Below are positions 36,045 to 46,645 of a stretch of DNA of 64,000 nt, one piece after another. How positions within the stretch are numbered: position 1 is the first letter of the stretch; every line of letters begins with the position of its first letter. This DNA is from Erythrocercus mccallii. Taxonomy: Eukaryota > Chordata > Aves > Passeriformes > Dicruridae. Position numbers and translations under genes: made by a program. The notes under the pieces were generated by a model. It did no database searches and was not told where the DNA came from. It saw only the letters and a program-made list of their open reading frames with translations. The stretch covers positions 124,001-188,000 of the forward strand of contig VZRG01000188.1 of the NCBI GenBank assembly GCA_013397435.1, in the 5' to 3' direction.

Positions 36045-36204
36045 CCCAGGTTTAAATACACATTGATCCCACAAACCCACACCTCCCAGATTTAAATACA
36101 CATTGATCCCACAAACCCACGCCTCCCAGATTTAAATACACATTGATCCCACAAACCCACGCCTCCCAGATTTAAATATGAATTGATCCCACAAACCCAC
36201 ACCT
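36045..36204 (-). repeat. Four 40-bp tandem repeats, each with a TATA-like ATTTAAA
   Basis: The units are 36045-36084, 36085-36124, 36125-36164 and 36165-36204. Units 2 and 3 are identical. Units 1 and 4 differ by a few bases, unit 4 reading 'atatgaattg' where the others read 'atacacattg'. On the minus strand each contains GTG-TATTTAAA or a close variant, followed by a G-rich block. Because it lies just upstream of R, the unit probably covers the LTR's TATA box, so the core promoter appears amplified. Confidence 0.9.
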
Positions 36205-36639
36205 CCACACCTGCCCATTCCCTGCCTTCTCTCGCTTCATATTCCAGTTAGCTGTCACACCTCCTAGTGGTTGTGAGTTGGGGGTCTTTGGGAGGAAAGC
36301 CAACGTCTTCCTCAGGTTGATCTTTGCTGGGCAGGCACGGTGGAGGTTTGGCCATTTTTCAGGTCACTTTGCTCTTGCCAAAGATTAGGAGCTTGATTTT
36401 GCTGGACTCAAGCTACAAAGTTCTTTATCGATTTTTAACAAATACCTAGGTCCCATTTTGCTGAGTTTCAACATTATACATCTTACCTATATGACTTTTG
36501 CTTAGTAACTACCTAACAACAGAAGCTTAATAGCTATTCTTCTATGTGTTCTCAGTACAAGCTGTTTCTTTACTTTTACAAAATCGAAAACTGCTTCTAA
36601 AGTCCTGTATTTTTATATTTATAAACATCCTCCATATCA

Positions 36640-36705
36640 CAAGGGACTTGAAAGATCAGCCATTTCCACCCTCCTTCCATGGGCAGGTACACCTTCCTCT
36701 AGAAA
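36640..36705 (-). mobile_element. CR1 LINE 3' UTR, right part of the LTR-split copy
   Basis: It continues the CR1 from 35927 with 'aagggacttgaaagatcagc', then 'cctccttccatgggcaggta' and 'caccttcctct', and fades at about 36705. It confirms that the LTR inserted after the CR1. Confidence 0.85.
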
Positions 36706-36782
36706 ATTACACTTGACCTGTTTATCATGGTCAGTTGTTCTCTTTGCACTAGGACTGGTGCTGCAGGAAAGGACTTAGGGAA

Positions 36783-37185
36783 TCTTGGTTGATGGCAAGT
36801 TGAATGTGACACAGCAGTGTCCTGGCACTCAGGAGGACCAACCCTGTCCTGGGGCCATCAGGGACAGCATCACCAGCTGGGCAAGGGAAGGGGTTGTTCT
36901 GCTCTGCTCTGCTCTGCTCTGCTCTGCTCTGCTCTGCTCTGCTCTGTTATGCTCTGCTCTGCTGTGCAAGGGTGGCCTCACCTCGAATATTGTGTGAATT
37001 TTTGGGTCCCTCAATATAAAGACACTAAGCTGTGAGAGATAGTCCAAAGGAGGGTAATAAAGATGGTGAAGTGCCTTGAGGGCAAGCTGCATGAAGAGTG
37101 GCTGAGGACACTTGGTCTGTTCACCCTGGAGGAAACTGAGCGGTCTCATTGCAGTCTGCTCCTTGGGGATGGGTATCTTAGGATA
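36783..37185 (+). mobile_element. CR1 LINE, internal ORF2 fragment with embedded (CTCTG)n
   Basis: Forward ORF2 downstream of the reverse transcriptase core. 'ttgatggcaagttgaatgtg' and the 'caccagctgggcaagggaag' block precede the pentanucleotide run. After it come 'aagggtggcctcacctcgaa', then 'tgtgaatttttgggtccctc' and 'agagtggctgagga'. The reading frame before the repeat holds the family-typical LVDGKLN-T-Q and end IVLL-SAL-like residues. There is no 3' tail. Confidence 0.9.
36898..36964 (+). repeat. (CTCTG)n microsatellite inside CR1
   Basis: About 13 pentamers, with one interrupted unit (gttat) at 36946-36950. It lies exactly where CR1 ORF2 normally reads CTG-CTCTGC-CT..., so it grew from the element's own sequence. 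In frame it reads as repeated LLCSA. Confidence 0.95.
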
Positions 37186-37959
37186 GTACCTGAGATAACT
37201 TTGAGATAGGGATGTGTGTCAGTCCAAACAGAGAGATTTTGTCATGATTCATGGGTTGCTGATTCAATAGCAGAACATCCTCCTTTATCTGCCTTGGTTT
37301 TCAGCTGCTGTGTGTGGTTTATCAGCTGGAAAGCACCACCGAGTGGTGTTCCCTGCAAGGGAACAGAATCTTGCTGTGGGGTCTCCACTCTGCTCCATCC
37401 TCTATTGAGTCCCCCTTGGATTGTGTTTGTGGGAGGCTGGGTGTGTTGACCCTGCTCCATTCAGGGGACACAAACTGTGTTTTCCACAAAATATTCTTAT
37501 CTTTTTATCCCCAGTCATTTTGCCACGTGCTTCATACCTGAAGGACCCTCTGGCATGCAGACCAATGCCTTAGATTATTGTATGAAATATTTATCTTTCC
37601 ATTAAATTTCCCCCCATGGCTTTTGGAAGACAGGTGGGTGGCAGGGGAGGAAGGGACAGCAGGAAGAAGGTGAAGTCAGGAGACACACACAGACAGTGAG
37701 GAGAACAGGATTATACTGATTTGGCAGCAGAGAGTTAGTGAATTGAAAGAAATGGCATTAAGCATGGATTGATTAATGGCAATGACAACAGAGACAAACA
37801 GCTTACAGGCTAAATCCTCTCCTCTGTGCAATTCACTGCTCTGCTACACAGAGCAGGGATGTCACTGCTTCTGCCTAGTGGCTCTTTTTTGCCTCGTTTT
37901 TCAGCTGGAGGGATGAGCAGTTGTGGGCAGAGATGAGGTGGCAGCACTCGTTCAGCAAA
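37186..37959. other. Unassigned stretch between two CR1 copies
   Basis: No named repeat. Frames of 72-77 codons on both strands (37216-37541) are mutually antisense and carry no motif. G/A-rich sequence lies at 37627-37690. Confidence 0.4.
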
Positions 37960-38144
37960 AGCTCCAGGGCCACATCACCACCAGGAGGACTTTGAGGCAC
38001 TGGAGCGTGTCCAGAGAAAGACAACGGAGCTGGGGAAGGGTCTGAAGCACAAGTCTGATGAGAGGCAGCTGAGGGAGCTGGGAGGGTTCAGCCTTGAGGG
38101 AAGGGGGGACCTTCTCACTCTCTACAGCTCCCTGTCAGGAGGGT
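37960..38144 (+). mobile_element. CR1 LINE, 5' part of an LTR-split copy
   Basis: Forward ORF2 sequence: 'gcactggagcgtgtccagag' and 'gctgagggagctgggagggt', then 'tctacagctccctgtcagga' and 'gggt'. It is interrupted at 38144 by an LTR and resumes at 38912 with 'gcagccaggtggggctcag', exactly the next expected CR1 bases. Confidence 0.93.
38140..38144 (+). repeat. Target-site duplication, left copy
   Basis: AGGGT directly before the LTR, exactly repeated at 38907-38911. In uninterrupted CR1 copies the motif occurs once. Confidence 0.93.
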
Positions 38145-38906
38145 TGTCTTGGTTTAGGAAGACAGGTGTCTGCCCAGGAAAACTGGAGCTTCCCTTGGAA
38201 TGGAGAATGTAATCCCCCTCCCTCTGAATTATTATAATTTTGAAATTAAGGGGCTTTCAGACAAAGATATGGGAATAGGAATAACAGTTATTTACTAGGA
38301 ATATTAAAAATAAAAATGTAGTGATACCAAAAAAACAAAAAAGTAAACAACAAAAAAGAAAACACTGACAGAGTCAGAATACAACACTCTGTTGGTCAGA
38401 GTGTTGGTAGCAGTCCAATCAAGTCCTCCTGGAGAGATAGGTGTGGTTCTGTTGGAACAGAGATGATCCTATAGAAGGGTGTAGTTTTCCTCTAAAGGTC
38501 CAGTGGTGGTGAGATGGGTCCAGTCTTCCTGTGGGAATCCAGTGCAAACAGGCTGACCTGCTGTTTTGAATCTCAGGTTTTATCCAGGTAGGAATGCTGG
38601 GCTCCTCCTGCTGGGTGGAGCATCTCCCCATGGGATGATGTAATTGTATCAAAAATGCAGTGAACCTTAATGGCCCATTAGCAGCAGATATCCCCTGGAG
38701 GGAGGCTGGGTTGTGGAAGAGATAAAGAACGCTGCCCCAGCTGGTTTTAACAGCTGGTCCATTAACAGAACACACCTGCCCCCTCCTCCCTGGAGTTATA
38801 AGGAATGAGTCACAGAAGAGGTAAAGAAAACACTTCCCCAACCATTTTCAACAGATGGTAACAGAATACACACTTTTGGTTACATCCTGCATTGCAACCC
38901 AAGACA
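38145..38906 (-). mobile_element. Solo LTR (762 bp) inserted in CR1
   Basis: The ends are TGTCTTGG and CCAAGACA, a perfect 8-bp terminal inverted repeat, flanked by a perfect 5-bp duplication. I favour the minus orientation. On that strand a GGATAAAA TATA-like box lies near 38580, and the T-rich segment and AGTAAA-type signal fall near the far end, whereas the plus strand would leave an implausibly short U3. It resembles, from memory, a common songbird ERV LTR type. Five-base duplications are typical of ERVL-like and some other groups. The 140-codon minus frame inside (38841-38419) has no retroviral motif. Confidence 0.92.
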
Positions 38907-38911
38907 AGGGT
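38907..38911 (+). repeat. Target-site duplication, right copy
   Basis: AGGGT directly after the terminal CA of the LTR and continuous with CR1 on its right. Confidence 0.93.
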
Positions 38912-39222
38912 GCAGCCAGGTGGGGCTCAGTCTCCTCTCCCAGGTAACAAGAGACAGAACACAAGGGCAGGACCCTAAGTTACACCAAGCGAGATTTACA
39001 TCGGCTATTAGGAAAAATTTCTTTACTGAAGGGTGATCAAGCATTGGAACAGGCTGCCCAAGAATGTGGTGGAATCACCATACCTTGAAGTGTTCAAAAA
39101 CCATGTGGATGTGGCACTTGAGGACGCGGTTTAGTGGTGAGCACACTGCTGGGTTGACAGTTTGCTTTATGATCTTAAAGGATTTTTCCCAACCTTAACA
39201 ATTATGATTTTATGATTCTATT
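38912..39222 (+). mobile_element. CR1 LINE, 3' part of the LTR-split copy
   Basis: It completes the copy begun at 37960: 'ctctcccaggtaacaag', then 'ggctattaggaaaaatttct' and 'ttgatcaagcattggaac'-type ORF2 end, 'gcggtttagtgg', and a 3' tail of 'tatgattttatgattctat'. With the LTR removed, the copy is ~500 bp, reaching from mid-ORF2 to the tail. Confidence 0.95.
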
Positions 39223-41619
39223 CCTTCCTCTACCACAACCACCACATCCAAAGGAGTGGTGGAAGAGCATAAATAAAGTCATAAATGGAAAAAATTACAT
39301 GAGACCTTCCAGTGCCACCCTACTACAAATACCTTTCTGTTGCACTGTGATTTTGGTGTTTTTTTTTAATTTTTTTTTTTATGATAAAGTAGCTTGAAAA
39401 AAAGGAGAAAAAATTCTCTGAACCAAAGAATATATCAGAGGGAGGTAAATCCATCTTTTCAGTTCAGCTGAAGGAGGGAAGGTATCTCTGCCTGCATCAG
39501 ACAAATGCATGTCCATGTTTATATTTATAACTGCATTAGATATTTATAAAAAATAATATTATGTGAAATATAATATTATATGTATCCTCTACACTATATA
39601 ATGTAGAGGATACAAACTATATGCACTTAATGCAGTTGTCAAAATTAATGTCAATAAATATCAATATATAAAAATTTTCCTCATTCTTGAAATCCTGTAT
39701 CCATAATGTATTTCACTGGAGTTTAGTTAGAATGTGCTGCATTATTCAATCTAAAATGAACTTCTATTAATATTGAATCAGGGACTATTTATCATGAAGC
39801 AGTCAGGATAGCTATAACTGTTTATTACATTTGTGGTATTGTGACTCATTAAAAAATAGTTAATAGTTAATAGTGTCAAGTCAGGATAATATTTAGAAAT
39901 GAGATTATTTGTTAGAAGTCTGCAGAATGTTTAAAATCCCTGAGAATGTTAATCCTGGGTCAGAGGTCTCACCAGGACTCATTTTGGCAATTGAAGAGTG
40001 AGGTGTCTCTTGCAGCTCCTTGTCCACACACCTTTGGTGAGACAGAGATCTCCAGAGCAAATTCTGCTGCGTCTTTTCTGTGGTAATAATGTAAAAATTC
40101 ATTTACAGGAAAACAAAAACCCAAACACCAGAACACCCAACTCCCTCAAGTTTTAAGTTCTATCAAAAGAAATTATTTAAAGTCATAACAATTTGCTCTT
40201 AATAAAGTAGTTGAATTTATGTATCTGGATTTCAGTTTTCTCAGCATCTACTCTGTATTTACTGTGAGCCTGCCACAGTTTGCAGAACTACCATTTTCCA
40301 TTGCCACTTATGGAAATATGTGGAGATTTTTCCTAAGAATAAATTTTCTTAAGAATAAATAATTAAAAAGGAAAAAGTAACTTTAAAATCCATCTGACCT
40401 TATTGTCCCTTGGACTTCCTGTGAGCTATGGACCATTTCTGCTTTGTTTAGGAGTCTTAGACTTTAACTATTTAAAGGTCCAGTCAAATAGATCCATGGA
40501 GAAAGGACAATAGAGTTAGATGAATGCCAAAGTAAACCAAAAATGCTTTAGTATTGAAAACGCTATAAAAATGAAATTATGCTAAAGAGAAAAAAAAGTT
40601 AAATGTATTTCTGAACATTTTAAATATTTTAAATATCTATAAATATTCATTATGCATCCATCCCCAACATGTATTTTAAACGCAAAGTCTCTGCTTTCAT
40701 TAAGTGAATGCTACTGGAGATAAAACTATGCTTAAAAGAAACAGGACAATTATCATTGGACCAGCTGTGGTGATAAATCACAGCCAGGCAGAGAGATTAG
40801 GTTCCAAAAATGGAAATAAATGCACATTCACAGTAGAGTTCCAACAGAGAAAGGAAAGCAAGGCAGAGAACAGAGGTTTGAAAACCAGTGCTGCACAGCT
40901 AAGAACAGAAAAGAGAATGGCAAAATGATGGACAGATTTTACTTCAGGCTGCTTTGGACTTTGACATTTTTGCAAACAGAAAGGAGGGACAACAGTTTAA
41001 ATTAATTAGTCCTTTAAATTACAATAACAGCTCAGGACTCCAGGCTATGCACTGTGAATCCCTTTTTTATGCCATGGGGTTTTTTTTTTGCTTTCCTGCC
41101 AACCACCGTCTCTTGTGTAAAAATAATTTGCTGGCAGAGCCCTTTGTTCTGTGTTAGAAGAGAAAACTTCCTAACTCAGAGACAAGTTTCTGAGCAATCA
41201 CGGCTTAGTAAACTTTTCACCACTTTTACAGTACTGATTAATAGTGTGATATTTGTAAAAAGAGAAAAAAACCAAAAAACCAGACCCCTGATACAAACAG
41301 CAACATGGCTGCCAGACATAGTTGGAAATCATGGAATTTTTTCTTAAAATCATTATTCATCCTAACCTTCATCCTCTCTGCCAAAGTTTCCACTTTCCAT
41401 GAGCTCCTTTAGCCTTTTTCAGGGTGATTCCAGGCTTGTGTTTGATAAGGTGCAGGTTATTTGATGTTCACATTATCTAAACAAAAATCTGGTCACAATA
41501 TGTGTAAAGCAGGTACAGCAAGGTGCAGAGTTGTCCAAATAATGATCATCTCTACATCAAAGGAAAAAAACAACAGTCAAAAAAATAAAGTGAGATGGAG
41601 AATTTATGGATTTTTATGG
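39223..41619. other. Unassigned AT-rich stretch with a foldback
   Basis: T-runs lie at 39360-39380 and a nested inverted repeat at 39529-39637 (separate entry). The rest is AT-rich, with only 60-97-codon frames and no recognised repeat or gene. Confidence 0.45.
39529..39637. repeat. Nested inverted repeat (foldback)
   Basis: Outer arms 'aactgcatta' (39529-39538) and 'taatgcagtt' (39628-39637) are exact reverse complements. Inner arms 'tgtatcctctaca' (39581-39593) and 'tgtagaggataca' (39602-39614) are also exact, around an 8-nt loop. The left spacer contains a further AT palindrome (ataatattat). The spacers are unequal (42 and 13 nt), so this is an imperfect hairpin. Confidence 0.85.
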
Positions 41620-41800
41620 ATTTGGTCCACTGGCTGAGTGGACACAGAGGGTGGTGGTCAGTGGGGCAAAGTCTCATTGGATCATGGATTTCAGGGTCAA
41701 TACTGGCTCCACTGCTGGTTAACAGCTTCATTAATTACCTGGATGATGAGGAAGAGTGTCCAGTCAGCAATGACACCAAACTGTGGAGTTCACTATTTGG
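41620..41800 (+). mobile_element. CR1 LINE, ORF2 fragment in the reverse transcriptase region
   Basis: A decayed forward piece: 'tccactggctgagtggacac', 'gggtggtggtcagtggggca', 'ttaattacctggatgatgag' and 'cagcaatgacaccaaactgt'. These correspond to the CR1 stretch before and at the reverse transcriptase catalytic block, which in intact copies encodes the F-ADDT motif. Here the frame 41595-41807 ends in NDTKLWSS, so the DD pair is not intact. Confidence 0.82.
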
Positions 41801-44737
41801 TTTCTAGTCATATCTAATAATAAATATCTAGAGAAACATAAATTAAATTACATTTCATTTCATACTCTGGCAGTTTCTTGATACCTGCAACTATGACATT
41901 GCTTATTTTGGTGAAATTAAGATGTCTGGATTTCCTTTAAATCTGGGCCTCATTGATTTGTTGAGAAAGGACTTTCTCTAAAGCAGGACCATGAGTTGGA
42001 AATGTTCAAAGTGACACAGTGTAGATTTATCAGCTCAACTCCACTTCTGGGGATCTCCATCATTTATGGGATCACTGTGAGAACAGACAAATTTAGCAAG
42101 TACCAGAGAAGCAAATGACTGTGAAGTAGAAACTCAGCTGGAAAAGTACTTTTAAAACTCTCTTGGTACTTGGATTGCAAAGTTACAAATTTTATTAAGA
42201 CACAGTGAAATGCTGTCACAAAGGATTAAAAATAAATAGCAATTTTCATCTATGCAGTTCTCTGATTCAGAAGTTATGATTCAGATGGACTGATGTTTCT
42301 TTTCTAGAACCTAATTGCTATCATTAATGCTAACAATGATAATTAACAAGCAATTTTCTCATCTCTCTAATAGATTTTTTTTGCTGCATTTGGAAATACT
42401 GTGAAAAAATCAATCTAGTTTTTGAAAGCAGACAAAGGTCATCTGAAACTAAAAACCACATGTTTAATCAGAGTATTTGGGATTTTTGCCCTGATCAGAC
42501 ATTTTTAAAACACTTGATAGTATTAAAGGCTTATGATAAGCACCTTAAAAGTTGTGGCAGGATGGATTGGATCCTGAATATTATATTAGGCATGTGATAG
42601 GTCAATAAATAAATATATTAAGAAATATAATCAAGTAAATGCTACTGTAAGGAAAAGAGATGTTTAGCATCTTTTTAAAGAAGTACAGGCTGCTGGTTTC
42701 TTTACAGTAAAAAACACTAAGCAATATTTTTTCACATCCAAAAAAAAAATTTCCAACTTCCAAACCAAATGGAAACAATCCTAGGAGGTTCATTTTCTCA
42801 TGTCAAGAATGGCTTGAACTCTACAAAATTAGTAATGCTTGAGTTCCTTTTCTATTTTCTTGATATGATAAGAACACTCCATTTGCCATACTTTAATATC
42901 TTTCTCTTCAGAGATTTATTCCTGATGTGGATAATGGAGTCCTTGAGAATTACTGTCATGGATAGTAGGGTTAAAAAGTGAAATAAGGTGTCTCTCTACA
43001 CAGTGCTAGGAAATGGGTGAGCCCAATTTCCCTTAATGAGAATGTTTTTTTTATGCCACAAAATCGATGCCTGCTGCCAGGTGTGACTCTGACGCCACCA
43101 CCGTGGGAGGAAAATGATGGAACACCTTGTGGGCCACCAGCGGTCACCGTGGTGCTGGTCACGGGTCATGTGGCACAGAGGAATGGGATTAACAGTGCTG
43201 CTCATGGGTCGCAGGCTTTGGGCAGCCTTGGTTTACATCCTTTAGCTCTAACACCAATTTTTAAGTGGCCAGGTGTCTATGGCTGGTCTGTTCTTCAAGT
43301 GTTTGTCTTTGCATGGTGTGACTACAGTTTTGAACTTGATGGTGTTCTGACAGGCTAGTCAAGGTCCCTCTGGATACCATCACCTCCCTCAAGCAAATCC
43401 TCTGCTCCAGCTGGTGTTTGCAGGGCTGTAACATGTTGGATTTACTCCCAACAAGCAGAAATTTGCAGTTCTGTTTTGTCGGTTTCCTGGGGAAACTTGT
43501 GGATACCTCAAATGTCCTCAAATGTCCTCAAATGTCCTCAAATCTCCAAGGACTGTTGATTTTGGGTGATGTGAATCACCTTCAATGAGACCAGTCACTG
43601 AGAGATTAGATTATCTTTACTAAAAAAAAATGTGAAGAAAGTTGTTGTAGAGCTCTCATTGAAGAAGGAACAGCAAAGCCCAACCAGTCCTGGACCGTTA
43701 GCAAAGATGGAAACACAAAAATCTGCTGCCTTTACTGAATTTTCCCATCCCCAAATATATTTCTGTCAGGTTTGGGGTATATTTTAATTTATACATCTGT
43801 TCTGTCTCAGAAGTACTTGTGCAACTGCAGAAGTTGGCTCCTTCTAATGATTTACAGTTGCACCTTGTGAAAATACATTTTCAATTTGGCTCCTGAAACA
43901 TGGATCAAGTGATCCTGCCAACACAAATATCCTTTGCTGTCAAACATTTTCATTCTCTGAAGAGTGGAACACCTGCACAGCCACTCAGGGATAAAAAAAG
44001 CAAAAAAAAGCTTTGTAGTGCTGTTGCCTTTTGCTTTCAATTTTTCACTTGAATTTCATTTAGCAATTAGTTGAGACAGCCATAAAATAGTTTTAAATAT
44101 TGGCATTATGTATTAACTTGTACATTCAGGGTGAAATTCCCAGCTGGTGATTTACACCTGTTGGATGAGTGGCCTTGTGCATTGCCTTACTAAAAGGGTC
44201 TTGTCATCTCTTTCTAGACCACAGGGTTTGGGCTGTGGTCCTTTGACATAAGCCAGGCTGGCAACATGCCACTTCTTGGCTTTCTGATGAACCAGAAATC
44301 TAGGTCAGTGACAGAAATCAGGAACTGAGAAATACTATGAGAATTGCAAGTGATAGTTGTGAATTCCCAATTTTTCTCAGAATTAAACCTTAGGGAAACC
44401 ATATGTAAATTTCTGGTATGTGGGTTGTAACTAGTGCACTACTCAGTTATCAGACTTGGCGTGCTCCTCAATTTCTTCATGAAAGAAATATTAAAAGAGG
44501 GGAAAAGAAGGGATTATGAAATATAATAGATGAAAAGCCACTATGATGAGAAAATATTGGTTTATTCTCCCAGAGAATTCCTTATTTTGCTGAAGTTTTA
44601 TTTATTGATATGCTATACATGATACATATACCTACATATGTACACAGAGATATAGTAATAATATATTATAACATACAATATAATAAATCATTTAGTATGT
44701 TATATATATATCTTTGGGGTATATATGTTATATATGT
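41801..44737. other. Unassigned stretch with a CpG cluster and minisatellite
   Basis: Mostly AT-rich. At 43060-43215 several CpGs cluster in GC-richer DNA that is open on both strands (113 codons plus, 63-69 minus). A 10-bp minisatellite sits at 43507-43546. The bases around 43360-43420 ('aaggtccctctggatacc') could be a very old CR1 piece, but I cannot support it. The AT-dinucleotide-rich patch 44600-44735 precedes the next CR1. Confidence 0.4.
43507..43546 (+). repeat. 10-bp minisatellite, about 3.5 copies
   Basis: The unit 'ctcaaatgtc' is repeated three times exactly, with a fourth diverged copy ('ctcaaatctc'). Confidence 0.9.
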
Positions 44738-44972
44738 CACAGAATCACAAAGTAACAGAATCACAGAATAATAAAATGGTTTGGATTGGAAGGGATGTGA
44801 AAAAATCATCTTATTTCAACCCCCCTCTAGAGGCAGGGATGTCACCAACTTGATCAGATTGCTCAGGGACCCATGCAAGCTGGGCTTGAACATCTCCAAG
44901 GTGGAGATGCATCCACAGGGATGGAGCATCCATGGCTTCTCTGGACAACCTGTTCCAGTGTCTCACTGCCTT
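44738..44972 (-). mobile_element. CR1 LINE, 5'-truncated 3' copy
   Basis: Reverse CR1. The tail at 44738 has four octamer-like units ('cacagaatcacaaagtaac' and on), then 'atggtttggattggaaggga' and 'catggcttctctggacaacc'. Similarity ends within the ORF2 C-terminus near 44972. Confidence 0.93.
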
Positions 44973-45267
44973 TCTGCTCTTGGACTACAGGGAACAGATC
45001 CACAACTGTTGCTGAAACTGGAGCCAATATCCAAATGGGCATGGGAATCTGGGAGGGATGGAATATCCATAAGGATCTGCACAGTGGTATTTTTCCACAA
45101 CCACCTCTAAATTGGGCAGGATGAGGCAGGCTGGGGGTTTGGAGGACAATATCACAACTCATAAACCTTTAAATTGCATGGGCTGTACACACATAACCAA
45201 AACATTACTTTATTAAGAGATTGATGGGGGGTGGTGGATATTTTTCCCTCAGTATCCTTGAAAAGGG

Positions 45268-45342
45268 GACAGGAGTTGGATTTTGGTGGTTCTTGTGGGT
45301 CCCTTCCCACTCAGGATATTCTATGATTCTGTGATTCCATGA
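45268..45342 (+). mobile_element. CR1 LINE, 3' end fragment
   Basis: A forward tail of the same 3' UTR type as the copy at position 1: 'aggagttggattttggtggt', 'tcttgtgggtcccttcccac', 'tcaggatattctatgattct'. Only ~75 bp survive. Confidence 0.9.
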
Positions 45343-45754
45343 AAATGCCTGTTTTGAAAGTTTATTTTGCCATCAAGAAAGACAGACTAGAACTTTGCTA
45401 TATTATCATGTAAACATTAAAGACTAAATTCTCAACTCATTAATATTTCATTAGGTTTTCTTCCATGCCTGAAAGTTCTCTGTGGCAAAGTGGATTTAAG
45501 TGGTTTCCAGCTTTCCCGACTCCCAATCATTTCTTCCTGTCCAGGGCTGTATTTTTCAAACTTATTCCTTATGTCAATGCAGCTATAAAACAAGTCAATG
45601 AAATAAGCTGGCTCTGAAAATCAGAGATTGCTGCATTTTCAGGGAATATGTGGGTGGGTATTTTGCTTGTTTTTCCTCCCTTGCAGATGTTTAGTTAATT
45701 CAGTTTGCAACATGGCTCCATGAGGAAGTGGGAGTTAATCTCCTGTCTGAAGAG
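45343..45754. other. Unassigned stretch
   Basis: 412 bp of moderately AT-rich DNA between two CR1 tails. I see no repeat, frame or signal worth naming. Confidence 0.5.
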
Positions 45755-45974
45755 ACAAGAAATTCTTCCCTGTGAGGGTGGTGAGGACCAAGCCCAGGTT
45801 GCCCAGAGCAGCTGTGGCTGCCCTATCCCTAGAAATTTCCGAGGCCAGGGTGGATGGGGCTTGCAGCAACCTGGGCTAGTGAAAGGTGTCCCTGTCCATG
45901 GCAGGGTGCTGGGACAAGATGGTTTTTAAGGTCCCTTCCAACCCAAACCGTTTTGTGATTCTAGGATTCTCTAT
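45755..45974 (+). mobile_element. CR1 LINE, 5'-truncated 3' copy
   Basis: Forward: 'aagaaattcttccctgtgag' (ORF2 end), 'ggttgcccagagcagctgtg', 'tgtccatggcagggtgctgg', 'ttaaggtcccttccaaccca', and a tail 'tgtgattctaggattctc'. The frame 45705-45929 runs through the ORF2 C-terminus without a stop. Confidence 0.95.
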
Positions 45975-46563
45975 AGAGACATGACTGGGATTTTTTAAGA
46001 TGTTGTTCAAATCTCCTTTCTGCTCTTTGCTTCTCCTTTTGAACCACAGTCACAATTCAGCCCCTTCAGCAGGAAGATCTACCCCAATAACCCTGGCCTT
46101 TCAAATTCAGCAGTGATGATCTGTTCCTATTGAAATCAGGTGCTGAAGGCTTCATGTCTTCACTGAAATTGTTTTGCTTGATTTCATTATCTCTATCTGA
46201 TTTCTCATCTCTTGTTACAACAGCATAAAAATATTCCTAAGCTCCTCTTCAAGCTGTGCTGTGGCCTTACTGACTGCCCAAAAACATCCTGCTGGAAGCA
46301 GCTACAGTTCTGCAGAACTAAAAGAGAAAAATCAACATTACACCCAATCTGTTGATGTTGGAAAATAACAAAAAAAATATTAAGTGACACTATTGATTCT
46401 TGGCCTTCAGTGTCCTGCTCCTGAAGCTGACCAGCAGCTGGGGTTGGAAATCAATCCTTAGAAATTTCTGTGTGTCCATACAGCCTCCCAGTCCCCAGTG
46501 CCCTGTGGCTCTTAGACTGCCTGAGGAGGGGCCTCCTGTGGATCCTGGTGGATTTATTTTTCG
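45975..46563. other. Unassigned stretch
   Basis: No named element. Frames of 61 codons (minus) and 112 codons (plus, running into the next CR1) carry no motif. Confidence 0.45.
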
Positions 46564-46645
46564 TAGAATAGAATCACAGAAAGGAATCATAGAATCATTG
46601 AAGTTAGAAAATACCTCCAAGATCATCAAGTCCACTGTTTTTATT
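46564..46645 (-). mobile_element. CR1 LINE, 3' end fragment
   Basis: A reverse tail with irregular octamers ('tagaatagaatcacagaaag') followed by 'cattgaagttagaaaatacc' and 'tccaagatcatcaagtcc'. It is of the subfamily seen at 4916, 19951 and 62344. Confidence 0.9.

Larger units (their letters stand above)
35928..36639 (-). mobile_element. Solo LTR with four tandem promoter-segment repeats, nested in CR1
   Basis: On the minus strand it starts TGATATGGAGG (36639) and ends GTGCTTCA (35928), the TG...CA form of an LTR. Removing it rejoins the CR1 flanks as 'ttggaagggacttg'. The target duplication is short or imperfect (gaag at 35924-35927, caag at 36640-36643). The AATAAA is at 35983-35978. A 40-bp unit carrying ATTTAAA is present four times just upstream of the poly(A) signal. 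No ERV genes are attached. Confidence 0.82.

Noticed and set aside
36045..36204. Four regular repeats considered as a CRISPR array
   Set aside because: The units are contiguous with no unique spacers, in a bird LTR.
38419..38841. 140-codon minus-strand frame, a possible ERV gene
   Set aside because: It lies wholly inside the 762-bp LTR and carries no gag, pol or env motif.
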